In this document: positions 13,801 to 25,288 of the stretch, one piece after another | How positions within the stretch are numbered: the stretch's first letter is position 1 | Layout of the letters: every line of letters starts with the position of its first letter | Source of the DNA: Bugula neritina | Lineage: Eukaryota; Bryozoa; Gymnolaemata; Cheilostomatida; Bugulidae | DNA: 64,000 nucleotides | Reading direction: 5' to 3' | Assembly: GCA_964035545.1 (NCBI GenBank) | Contig: OZ037767.1 | Coordinates: forward strand, 24,013,128 to 24,077,127 | Made by a program: the position numbers and the translations under genes | The notes under the pieces: generated by a model | What the model saw: only the letters and a program-made list of their open reading frames with translations | Told to the model about the DNA's origin: nothing | The model's database searches: none

Positions 13801-16800
13801 TTGAAATCACTGGGAAATTCAATGTGTATTGAAATCACTGGGAAATTCAATGTGTATTGGATTATTTATTGAAGAAGCTTAGAAAATTAACAGTTTATGT
13901 CGTAGTTAGCTGATCCTTTGTGTAATCAATGAATTACAATGAAGTAAAATAAAAATAGTTTTTTAGAATGGAAAGATATGGCATTCCATTAATCCAGCTA
14001 AGTTATTAGCAAGACTTTCTTATCCCCCTTCCCCATTTTAATGATTCAGAGTCAATGTTGACTTCAAAGCTGCTCAAATGCTTGGAAAGCTGCCTATACT
14101 CATTTTATACAGTGATGGTACAATTGATTTATAGATCCCACCATTTATCAGCACAATGCCTTGCCAATAGTGGTAAAACATAGCAGCTGAATTGGATAGT
14201 TATTGAAAGCAGGTCTAGGATTCCTCGCAATCAGGGTTCTTGTTTGACAGAAAACTAAACACATTTTTTATTATCACCTGTCCAAGATCATTAGTATTTT
14301 ATCTCTGCTGACAAGCATTCTCTACAATTCTTTAGGGTAACTTTGCTTATTTGATGAGGTTGAAATCTGTGGTAATATGACTTGTGAAAATGCCATGGGG
14401 GGAGGTGATTACATTGTATAGGTTTTTATGGTCAAAGCTTATTGCAACTATTGCTTTTAAAATTTATTATTTAGTTAGCAAATTGATTGTGATTTTATTT
14501 GCTACTGCTTTGTGGTTAATATTTAGTTTTACAAGTTTCCTTCCTTTAAGTTGTGTTTATTGTTTCATAGAAATATAATGTTTATTTCACATTTATTTAT
14601 TATAGTAATAAATAAACTTTTTTATGTGTATATACCAATTATAATTATTGAAAACCTCAACAATAAAAGCCTCCTTCTAAATACCTGTTTTTTTTAAATG
14701 TTAATTTTAAACTAAACATTTTCAAGATGGGATGTTGAATTATTATTGATAGGTATATACTCTACCCAAAACTGCTTCCTCTCCGTGAATTCCTTGAGAA
14801 AGCAAAGGAGAAGAAGCCAGCGGAGAAGAAGCAAGCAGTGAGAAAATGTCTCATGTCTGTAGCTGCTGCTATTGACAGCCTGCACACACCAGTGCCTAAC
14901 CGTAGGTGAGTTCTTATTGTGTTAGTTTGTGCAAACAATGTTTTAGGTGTTCGGTTCAGTGGTTGTTTAACTGGTATATCTCTGTACCCTGTTGAAATAA
15001 ATAGCTCCCAGTTACTTTCTGTGCTTTTGTCTATTACTGTAATCAGCTTTCTCTCAGCTAGCTGTTTTATATTATAGCTTGTAGCTTTTTTATGTTTTTA
15101 TAGCTCGTAGTTCATAACCTTTTTGTAACGTCACATTGTCTATTATTTTCTAGTTGATTTCTGGTTTTGTTCTTCTAATAATTGGTAGTGTTTGCGAAAG
15201 CATTTTTCACTGTATCTGTTCTGACAAAACAGCTAACATACCCTGTGGCCAACAGTGTAACCTGTCAAAGATAAGCTATCTTGCTAAGTGTATAGAGGTT
15301 TACTTATGGTTTAAATACACAAGCTACTTATTATAGGATAAGTTTGTTTTATAAGTAGTTGATTTTAAAGTTTGGTAATTTATTATACTATTAAATAAAA
15401 ATAAACTATTGCTTGCTGGTTGGTAGGAAATACCTTTAGTTTAGACTTTGAGTTCAGACTTTAGGTATAATAACTCTCAATTCTAGCCTGCAATTGCCTA
15501 TTTCCCTTTCCATAGGGGCACAATGCAATGCTGTTTTTATATATGCCCAGTTATTGCACATGTAACCTCAGCTCTCTACACTGGTGCTTTACTTTCAATG
15601 AATATGCTGGGGAGATGAATGGGCCTATAAGCAACTCCGAGTTGGGGGTGACCTGAATGCAGTAGTTCTCGTTTATGAGTTTGGAGTATACATTGGACCG
15701 TGGAACTCCAAACTACTGCACTCAGGTCACCCCCAGCTCGGAATTGCTTATAGAACGATTTGAGGAAGACAAACCCTGTGAGTGGTTTGTGCAAACAGCC
15801 AGCTGATTTGTTTCCCTATTCTAGGATGACTATTCTTTCTCATTTTATTAATTGGTGGCGGATGTAGCTGTATTTTTCAATAAAGTATCAGTGAATATGT
15901 ACCATCAAAATATACAGTATCCCATGACCGACCACGGAGGCACATTAATAATTCATCATATAATTTAGTTGTAACAGAAGTTTTGTATGGGAAACTGTTG
16001 GATATTGATGCCATTCTGCATATATTGAAGGCCAATGTACTACCACCGAGGTGTGTGCATTGACAACGTGTGCATGCCTTCAGTGGAGAGAAAGAAAAAA
16101 GGGAAAAGAGGCAATGTGTCCGGGTTGGCTAAACTGAAACTAACGAGAAACACCAGAGGCTCGTATGAGCATGAAGCGTTGAATTCGGAAACCTCCATGA
16201 ACAACCCTTCCTTTCCGCTGGTAGGCGTTTACCACCACTAATAGTAATACTATGTAATACTTATTATATTTTAGGTATGGGTTGCTTAGTGTCATTATGT
16301 TATGAAGAGACATTTTCTGTCTTTAATAATTCTTGAAGCTTTTGTTATATTGTTACACTGAACCAGTGGTTCCTAACCTTCTTTGCTCTGTTCTCCCTTA
16401 AGAATTTAACTTCTCTCCAAACACACTTCCGTGCAGTAATAGAGCAATTTCAAAAACTTATATTCTTTCATTACATTTATGAACTTTTCTATGAGTTGGG
16501 GGTTAAAAATCTTTAGAGAACATAACTTCTAGTTCCATTCATATCAGCTAGAACACAAGCTTTTCTCAATTTCTCCAATAATGCACTTACATTTAACATC
16601 AAAGTGTGATTTGCCTGTTCAATTAGAGTACAGCTCTAGGATAGCTTGAAAATAGTTTTGGGGTTCTGTGGTAGTATTCATGTACATAATTGTACCAGTG
16701 TTGTACTGCTATATTCTCTTGTAGATTCATAAATATTACCACCACCCGGATCCCTGGAGTAGTGAAGCAGACAAGATGTATCAATATCTCAAGAAGCATG

Positions 16801-19800
16801 ACTGGTTTTCATTTGGAGTGTGTAAGTTACCAGCGAGATTATCCCAATTTGTATTGTATCTCACTTTGGGATGTGGAGTTTTCTTCACATAAAATATATG
16901 TTTACGGGTTTCAGCACCAACCTAGTAATTTCAAGAGAGATTTTGTGAAATAATTGAATCATGTGAAATAGAAACACAAATATAACGAGCAAGCTTATAA
17001 AGGGTTACCTGTACAGTAGCTCACTATTCCTAGGCCTTCCAAGCATAATGAAGCACATAAAACCTATTACTCACTCTGAGCTAATACTTTTTGAGTGAAA
17101 ACCTTTACTAAACTTGTAGCATCATGAATCTTGAATTATAGAAAATGGAAATTTCGAGCAATGAAAGTAAATTAACTGTAAATATGGGCAAAATAAACTG
17201 CATGATAATTAAAACAATAAATAAGGCTTGATTGACTTTTATTTTTTTAAAAGTTGAAGTCTCTACTACATTTTTAGATGCTCAAACCAGTCAAAAAACT
17301 AAGGCCGTTAGTAGGCCGAATAATTAAATGATAAAATTACTAAATATTAATATTTTACTTTTGCAAAAGTTTATAAGAAAAGGCAGGTATAGTGTCAAAT
17401 TTTTGGAGCACCATGTGTAACAAATTCACTATTTAACACCTTGTTTATAGTTGAAAGATTATTATCAATAGCTGCAGACTGCTTTGGCTATTTATTTGTT
17501 GTCACATCTTCAGGTGTTCTGTTATGCAGATATATTAGAAGTGATGGGAATTGTGCTGGAGAATCCTCTTCGAATAGATGAGATCCCATTAGATTCTACG
17601 AAAATTCATTATTTCCGCAAATTTAAAAAGGAACTTGAGGATGTGATCAATGAGAAGTTAAAGGAACAGAAAACTCTTTCCTCCACTTATGAAGAGTATT
17701 TAAGTCAGTATGAGTAATTCGACTGTTAATGGTCTCTGGCTTACTGTAAACAAGTATATTTGGGCTAAAGTATGTGAAATATAAAGAGTATTTAGGTCAC
17801 TTTAAGTTTTTTAACTTGTGAGAGTGAGTTGAAATTCAAAAGTACTTTGATCAATTTAGATCAGTAATCATAAGCTAACTATATGGAGTTTCCCAGGCCA
17901 AAATAGCGTTTCAGATTATGCTAGCAAACGAAGTTCATAGGTAGACATGGTTGTAGAGATTGCTGAGTGGTGTCTTGACGTAGAATCACAGGAGGAGGTC
18001 AGCCATGTGGAGTACAAGTACGAAGATAGCACCTACCATTTTGAATATCCCCTCAGCGAACCTACAGCTCACTTATTGGTAAATATATCCATGTATGTCG
18101 TTGCCTGTAAACCTCTCATTATATATGGCCCTAAGTTTACATTTATCTGTATCACTATGTTTAACACTTGAAACTCTCTAGGGGAATTCTATTTAAATGG
18201 CCATGGAAATCAAATTCTCCTAGGGCTTAAAGTCTAGGCTTGTCAACCAAGTTATGTACAACTGCAAATATTATCATTGAAATATACGCATAAAGTTTAG
18301 TGTTGGCATCAATGGCTGGGTTATCTTCTTTAGTGCATGTTTGACCGATCAGCCAGCAGAGATATGACCTTCCAGGACATCTTGGTAGAGAATGTAAAAG
18401 CAGCCACCTCTAGCTCTCGGAGTAATGGAAACAGTTTGTCTGCCAGTGGAAGTGCACTGTCTACAGATACTAATACTAAATATATCCCCATCACCTGTCA
18501 ATCTTGTCATCTACGTGACACTGGTCAGTTCTTATACGTACACTTAGAGAGATAATCTCTTAGAGAGGAATTATTTCTCCTAGTCTGTTTGACTTCTTTC
18601 ATGTAAATTAATTTTTTATAAAATCAATTAACAATAGTTTGTTTTCATATGCTGTGTTAATATACATAAATCATAATCCCTTGTTACGTTGCCTAATGTG
18701 ATTTTCTGTAGCTAATATTTCTAGCATTTAGTTGACAACAGGCATAGGGAAACATTCACAAAATCAGTGTCTAAAAGTTAGAGTATGGCTTCTGCTGCTA
18801 GTTGGGGAGTTTATAGAATAAGCATGTTCAATTTTTTATAAAATGCTTCACTTTTGCCTCATAGTTCTAATTTTACCCATTGTAGTGCCTTTGCCGACAC
18901 GTTCGTATAAGGGAAACTCTTACAAAAAGAGGCAAGAAAGTGTTCGAGCTTCCAAGTGTGACCCTAAAAAGTGTAACCAGACGTACTGCGTGCGGTGCTA
19001 TGTGAATGGAGAGCGACTATTCTGCCCTCAAGGTTACGGCTTTTCAGACCAGGGAGCTGTTGGCCATGGCACGACTAGCACCATCATAGGTTAGCTGCAA
19101 AGTTGATAGGTTTTCCTTAAAACATAAATTTGAGTTGTTTAGCACTAAGTAATACATTCGATTTCTCTTATTGCTGAGATAGTTTGTATATCTGGATAGC
19201 TTAGTACTTGTGTATAATTTCTAGTACACTTTTTGACTGTTTCAAAGTGAACTTGGTATGATTGGGGACTGTCTTAGTATGAATTTATTTCATAGAATTA
19301 CAACTTTCCCTGTATAACAAGTTTACTGTTTCTGTGGTGAACTGTCAATTGTGTAATTCTGTAAAATACCAGAGCAATAAAAGCAGCTGTTGCAGTCTTG
19401 CTAGAGAGAGAGAGTTCAGTATGTCTAGTAGCGGTGTAGTTTATACCAGTAAAAACTGTTTGCTAAGAACCTAGGAAGTTGTCCCAACATGTTGGCTGCT
19501 TGAAGCTCACTATTTACGTACTTCTTAGTTTTTCTAATCGCACAAAATATGTTTATTTCCCTGTGCGCTTAGCTAGAAGTTATTGTACTGTGCAATGTAA
19601 ACCTCCTCCACAGTAGAATTTTTATTTTTGAGTTTCAACTGTATTAAACTGTCATATTACTGAGATGCCATGAAAACAGTTTACTGTAGCTACTTCTGCT
19701 ACCATGATTTATTATACTTGACTTGAAACTGGATACTGCAGCTAACTGTTTCTTCCACTGAGTGCTAGTGCAACACCTGCTGGCATCCCTTCTAATCTTG

Positions 19801-22800
19801 CAGGTCACAGGTCAAGTTATGCCCTGATCATGTATGGCGATCACTTCATGGACCCAGAAAAGTCGCATCTTTTTGAAAGAGACGCTGACATGCTGAGGAA
19901 TGTGCTGGAACATCGACTCATCTGTGGCATTCCGTAAGATTTAACAGAACTTAATTTGTTAAACATCATTATTTTCATTCTGTTGCCAAGAAAATGCTAA
20001 ATATAACAACTGCACAAAGCTAATAAAATTGAAACATGGATTTTTATGATCATTTAATTGACTTGAATAATTGAAAAATAAAAGTTTGGGTTGGGAGAGC
20101 TATGAAGCCAGTTTTTATCCATAGTCTAATAATGCCAATGCTACAGCAGTATTGGCTATAAAGTGTTTTATTAGAAAAATTGCAAAATTTCCCAAAAAAC
20201 TTAAATGTTCAACTGCGAAGTTTTGTGTTGATGATAAATAGTAGAATATTATACTAAATATAACTATTTTACATATTTATATAGTCTTGTCTCCATGTTA
20301 AAGTCTCTCGAGTTACATGCCAGTCAGCGCAATAAATGAGTTCCTGTGTTTGCGAGTTTTCTTGAGTCTATCGAGTTAGTTGTTAGTAGGAACCGTATTT
20401 TCTTGTAGGAAAGAGAATATTGTTCACACGCCACTGTATAGTAAACCAAAAACCAAGACGGCAATGGAATTGCTCACAAAGGCTTGTGATGACCTGGTAG
20501 ATCGGATACACCGCAGATCGTGGAACCCCTCAACGTGTATGCCTGAGTTCAGTGAGACGTGTGTGAATGACGGCGAGTTCTGCGTGTTTGTGTTCTACTC
20601 TGGTCACGGCTGTAGTGACGATGAGAAATCGGACATACCATATGGTAGCTGGGTGCCATCAGCAACTTTCTCGGATGACGGAAAAACCATGTCGGCTGTT
20701 GACTTTATTTCTCAAGATGATTTGAATGAGATTCTCACACCTATCCGTAGATGTACTTCTGAAAACGACCAATGTAATGGAGCTTGCGTGTGAGTTATAA
20801 AGTACATGTCAGCTTTATGCATGTGGTGGCATCCACTTCTACTATTACTATTACTGCTACTGCCACCACTACTACCACCACTAGTACTAGTACTACCTAC
20901 AGCTTACTACTAAGAAGAGCTGTACTGCTGTATATCAATAGAGTATCATACTATATCAGTTAAATATTGTTTATTTGAAAGTTGTAATTGTTTTGCATGG
21001 TAATGATAATCTGACTTGGGTATATTGATGGTTTTGTGCACTTTTCCAGAGAGGTGGTTTACGTTACGGACTACTGCAGGCCACCTGAAGCTACAGATGT
21101 TGCATCGAATTTAGGATTGGTAACATGGAAATCAAAAAAGTCACGAAAGCAGGCTCTGCCCAAGGCTATAGTGGCCCCACGGTGGGACACCCAATCTTTC
21201 ACTATGTCAAGCTGTGATAATAGTGAAATCACATTTTGGTTTTGTACGCTGATGAGAAGTATATTTCCTGACGAGTGCACCAAGGTAAAAGAGAGCTGTG
21301 AGATTTGCGATGAGATTAGAAAAAGAATTGATAAGGATTGTTACGGAGCGTTTATTGACGGAAAGTGTCTAGAGTTACATATGGGGCACATGATAGAGAG
21401 TCACGGCCAGTACAAAACGGAGGTAGACGTGTGTGTAAAGACACCGGGGAAGAGTGATGATATGTTAATACTCGCTCACTACAATAAAGGCGGAGTGTAC
21501 TATCGAGTGTTCCCCTACAGAGAGGGTAGATTATTTATAATATTGATGTGTAGTTTTTATGAACTCATACACTTCCAAATAAACTCTAAAGTTGACCAAA
21601 ATTTGCCTCAATACAATTTGACAATAAAGTTCTGTAGTTATCATTACATATCATACTCCAGTATCTATATATCATACTCTAGTATCTACATATTACACTC
21701 TAGTATCTTTATGATATTACCAATTATTATAGCAGTACCAGTATATACCAGAAGAAATGGCATAGTACTGAAAATATGTAATATTGGGTTGTACTTGGTA
21801 AATGATATAACAAAATTCAAATTCTAGCGTTTTTGCCTTCTAAATATATATTTTATCACTTCGTTATTTAAATTAGTAATGACTCATTTTCTCTGATCAA
21901 TACTAATGTTGCTCACTCTGTACTACCTTCACTTATGTTCAATTGATCTCAACAGGTGACAAGGTTGTGGAGATAGACTTTTCAGAAAAGATAACTTGTG
22001 CTAATCTGATAAAGCATGTTAGAAATGGCGTTGGCCAGGATGTGGAGATCAGTAAGCTTTTTCTGCACAATTTATTCAACAGTAGCATTAATTTTTAATG
22101 ACACATCAGAATATATTTATCACATAAGCATGCTTGTCGCTGCATTTATTGTTCATAGATCCATAATATATGTTTAGTAAGCATAGTAAAATATCCGTAG
22201 TCTACTATGAGGTATTTTCAGGTAAAACATGGCCGTGTAAACTTTGTTTTTAACACGATTGTTTTGTGCTACATTGAGCAATCATTCTTATATAAATATG
22301 TGCATGTTTGTGTGTAAAAGCGAATTTCTAAACTGATCGGCCAATCAGAGTAACAGGTTCTGAAAAATACCAAGTTTCTCATGTGTCATTTGATGCTTCA
22401 AATCTCATCCGGTTTTTTAAAACGCTGGTGTCACGTTTTGCCCGAAGATATCTCAATGTGGAATGACCTTGAAGAGTGTCATAGTAAACACTGGGTTTGT
22501 CTGTATTCAGGGCTACTGACCAACAATCCTGGTGACTCGTCTAAGTTCTCCTTAGTCTGTGACCACACTGTCAATGATGTCTTACACTCGACCTCCAAAC
22601 TACGTCCTGGTGATAAGGCTGTCTATCCCTCTATACTCTACTACCAGACTATCAAACAGTGCATCCAGGTAACCTCTACTCTCATAGATAACTTTCAGTG
22701 TGCACATGAATAAATTATCCAGCTAATACTTTTTATTCTCCTATGCTTTATGAGTTATATAAGGGTTTTTTCACTCTTGTTAAATGGGATCATAGTTCCA

Positions 22801-25288
22801 ATCACAGCTGTTACTGAAGGCAGTGTTTAGTAACTGTTGTATATATTGAATTTCGGATAGTCTCAATTTGTTAGCATTTAACCATGCACTAGTTCACTAA
22901 CTCATTGTAGATTGAGCTCTTCGCTGTTGATGAGGATGCCAGAGATACGCTGCAGCTATGTCTAGATGAGAATGATGCTGAACGGATGGTAAGTTGACCC
23001 TTCCTGTTGAAACATGTTGCCATCAATATTTTGAAGGAGATTATTTGTGTAAATATACTAAGAAGCTGTTGGTGTTTGAAGGTAAATGAAATGTCCGACA
23101 ATCCTCTCCAGTTTCAAATCCCAGCCCGACAGTTGCCCAACCTTCTGGTTTACATCCTTCACCATCTCCGTCACTTGGAAGAGTATGAGTTGGACCCCAG
23201 TCACGTTGCCAGACAAGTTAGTCGGGGTTCGCCTACAGATTCTACTATGGCCCCCAGTGAGGACATGTACCCTACTCAAATTGCCAATGCCTCCATGGAA
23301 GGTAACCACTCACCTTATTAATTTGATGCCAAATTAGTATAATTTTTCAGATTTTTTCAGATTACTCTGTGCATATGTTTTTTCTTGATTTATCAGCATA
23401 AAGCTTTACATAAAGTCATACTAAATAAGTAAATAATATTGCTGTATAACTACTGTCGAAAATATTTATACTGAAATATTATATATTGGCTTTAATTAGC
23501 TTCAAATTTATTTGAATATTGATAATAAAAAGTAACTTTTGCTACTGCAGCTTTGATTTCATTTCTTTGGAATAATTTTGTTTATCCTTTTGCTATAAAT
23601 CAACCCCGATTAAACTTTGAAATTCAGACTGTGTTTACTTTTATTTTCAAAAATTTTAGTAAGTTTTATATTTTGATGAAATTTAGGGTGTGGGGTAACA
23701 AGGTGCCTCATGAATTATTTCTACAGGTAAAAGGTTTAAACAAACTTAAAATTCTGGTAACATCGCAATAGCCTTCAAGTGAGGGCTGGGTACAATTAAT
23801 CACTTCACTGATTGTAGAGAGAGCCAGAAACAGTTTGGCCTCATATATTTTGGGAAGAAGCGTTGATCTCAAAGCATTTAAAAGTGCCAAAAACTGGTTA
23901 GAAGTAGAAGAAAGAGCAGCGAAATATCTCAGCTCTGGCACTCAGAAAATATTTCACGTCGATCAACTAGCGTCAAGAAAATTCAGGTATTTTCCTATCA
24001 ATTATTCAACTCTGGGTTTTCCTAATAATTTGGAGAGTCCATTTGCTTAGAGTTTTCACCCCTGTGAGATCCCCTTGGGCTATGGACTGTGTGTGTTGTG
24101 CAGAGTTGTTAGCTGATGTTCTTCCTGGCATCACCAGTAACTCTGCTGGGATTTGTACCCATGACTCGCACTTGGCCAACAGATGCTTCCTTAAAGTCTC
24201 CAGGCTACAATTTAGCGTAATTTGTGACTGTAGCATTTGTCACCATCACATTATATTCACTTATACCAACTGATTGTAATAGTATTATTAACCATGGCTA
24301 AATAGATGTTTCACATGTTGAAGTAGCTGGGCAAGTTCATTTGTGATTGTTTGCTACCACAACTGCCTCCTTTACAAAATTTCATTTGGCAGCAATCAAA
24401 TAACCTGGTCTATCAGTCAAAGCAGTCACTCATTAATTCCAGCTCGTAAGGGTTAAGAGTTTGAAACGTTCTCCTTTTGAATTTGACCAAATGGAAAAAT
24501 GAAACCACTAGGAGCATGGTGTGTGTTCATGTGTGTATATGGACAATATATAGGCCTTGCCTTTTTATACTAGTTCTATATAGAACTTTTTGTAATATAT
24601 AGTGCTAAGCCTAGGGCTACACGGTGCGTATTTTCGCATGCGAAAATTGAAACCACAAGTAGCAAAGGCGTCCACTGTAGCGTCAGTGATGCGTGATAAA
24701 TAAAGCTTTCATTATTAAATCGCACTCGCTTTCAATAAAACGCAATTTACTGGAATTTAGCACTAAAATAAAGAAATTGGGCTCGCTTAATAACTACCAG
24801 CCAATTAGGTGACGACGACAGAGACGATTCGCACTTGCGTTGAAAATGCAGAGCGGCAAGTGCGAACGTTTTCTCAACGGCACAGTGGACACCTTTGCTA
24901 CTTGTGATTTCAATTTTCGCATGCGAAAATACGCACAGTGTGGCCCTAGGCTAATGTAATTGTGTTGATATGGTTCTCAATCATCTTTTAAGATACAATA
25001 ACCTAATGCTATTTATTTGCCTACAATCATAAAATGTGTCCTTATGCTGCCAATCTTTAGCTTGTGTGTGTTGGCAGCTGTTCTGTTAGTTGTGAGTTGT
25101 AGTGCAGGTGGTTGTGGCGTATGGAGTTTGCATAATGATGAGTCAGATGTTATAATAGTTCTACAATACAATTTCTGATACTGCTTGCAGAATTGAATGG
25201 CCCCGAACAAATCGTAGAAGAAATGATGAAACTTCTACCAACACATAAACATATCACCCAGTTTCTATATTTGGCTTGCAGATATTAA
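10862..25288 (+). CDS. Large caspase-fold (peptidase C14) protein with metacaspase/paracaspase-like motifs, 16 coding exons
   Basis: Exons: 10862-11433, 14753-14905, 16031-16220, 16725-16821, 17530-17703, 17945-18078, 18334-18523, 18886-19089, 19804-19933, 20409-20789, 21050-21525, 21956-22051, 22357-22668, 22911-22988, 23082-23301, 25191-25288. About 1,167 residues. The N-terminus has an Asp run and ADSGPTP heptad repeats (about 50-120). A Lys-rich region and a Cys-rich segment (CDPKKCNQTYCVRC) follow. The C14 domain shows a first strand SYALIMYGDHF, FVFYSGHG with His at about 681, and VVYVTDYCR with Cys at about 751. YSGHG is typical of metacaspases, and FYxGHG with DxCR is typical of the paracaspase MALT1. 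The caspase QACxG motif is absent. No death domain, CARD or Ig domain was seen. A His/Cys protease is inferred; substrate and pathway are unknown. The exon 5-6 junction and exon 3 acceptor are weakly supported. Exon 13 needs a one-base frame change. Confidence 0.75.
11020..11215 (+). repeat. Coding 21-bp minisatellite (ADSGPTP heptads) in exon 1 of the C14 gene
   Basis: Repeats of GCTGACTCTGGGCCCACCCC encode the heptad ADSGPTP. The first five or so copies are nearly perfect; later ones drift to AVRRRTF, AVSGPTP, TASARTP, AVHGRTP and ADSDQ. Variation is mostly in-frame substitution, so the tract is being kept translatable. It is likely disordered and phosphorylatable. Confidence 0.9.
12452..12575 (+). 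repeat. 30-bp minisatellite in intron 1 of the C14 gene
   Basis: About four copies of a unit containing GGGTAGTTACTGCTGTGTAC followed by AAAGACTTGT. Copies differ by one or two bases. The unit length is a multiple of three, which is why it opens a long but meaningless frame. Confidence 0.95.
12868..13033 (+). repeat. 37-bp minisatellite in intron 1 of the C14 gene
   Basis: Four to five copies of a unit containing TTGTGACTAGTACTACAGTA followed by ATACTGTGAGTACAG. The later copies change to ATACTATAGGTACAA. Inside each unit TAGTACTACAGTAATACT is partly self-complementary. Confidence 0.9.
15624..15752. repeat. Long inverted repeat (hairpin), about 40-bp arms, intron 2 of the C14 gene
   Basis: The left arm starts CCTATAAGCAACTCCGAG at 15624 and reads through GGGGGTGACCTGAATGCAGTAG. 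The right arm ends at 15752 and is its reverse complement with about three mismatches (CTACTGCACTCAGGTCACCC, then CAGCTCGGAATTGCTTATA). An inner stem, GTTTGGAGT with ACTCCAAAC, continues the pairing after a 13-base bulge on the left side. Candidates are a foldback transposon remnant or a transcribed hairpin. Confidence 0.88.
16433..16584. mobile_element. About 150-bp inverted-repeat element (MITE-like), copy 1
   Basis: Starts GCAGTAATAGAGCAATTTC and ends with TTTTCTCAATTTCTCCAATAATGC, the approximate reverse complement of the start. The interior shares GAGAACATAACTT, AGTTCCATTC and CTAGAACACAAGC with the copy at 38473-38620. A separate sequence just upstream, CAGTGGTTCCTAACCTTC at about 16363, looks like a hAT-type terminus, but no matching right end was found. 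Confidence 0.65.
24045..24212 (-). mobile_element. tRNA-derived SINE-like element, copy C (minus strand), intron 15 of the C14 gene
   Basis: On the minus strand it reads GCGAGTCATGGGTACAAATC (B-box-like) followed by CTGGTGATGCCAGGAAGAAC. The same order, with GGTGATGTTAGGAAGAGCAT, is found in the copy at 31618. Sharing of both the tRNA-like head and the body motif supports one SINE family. Confidence 0.65.
24609..24951. mobile_element. 343-bp non-autonomous DNA transposon with 71-bp terminal inverted repeats, TAA target duplication
   Basis: The left end GCCTAGGGCTACACGG at 24609 and the right end at 24951 are reverse complements over about 71 bp with roughly five mismatches, including the palindrome TTTTCGCATGCGAAAA. 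TAA stands directly outside both ends (24606-24608 and 24952-24954). A 3-bp TAA/TTA duplication with long inverted repeats is typical of PIF/Harbinger-derived MITEs. No transposase frame is inside. The interior carries a further hairpin, TTCGCACTTGC with GCAAGTGCGAA (about 24828-24871). It is inserted in the last intron of the C14 gene. Confidence 0.92.

Noticed and set aside
16363-16433. hAT transposon end (CAGTGGTTCCTAACCTTC)
   Set aside because: The left terminus looks typical, but no reverse-complement right end or 8-bp target duplication was found nearby.
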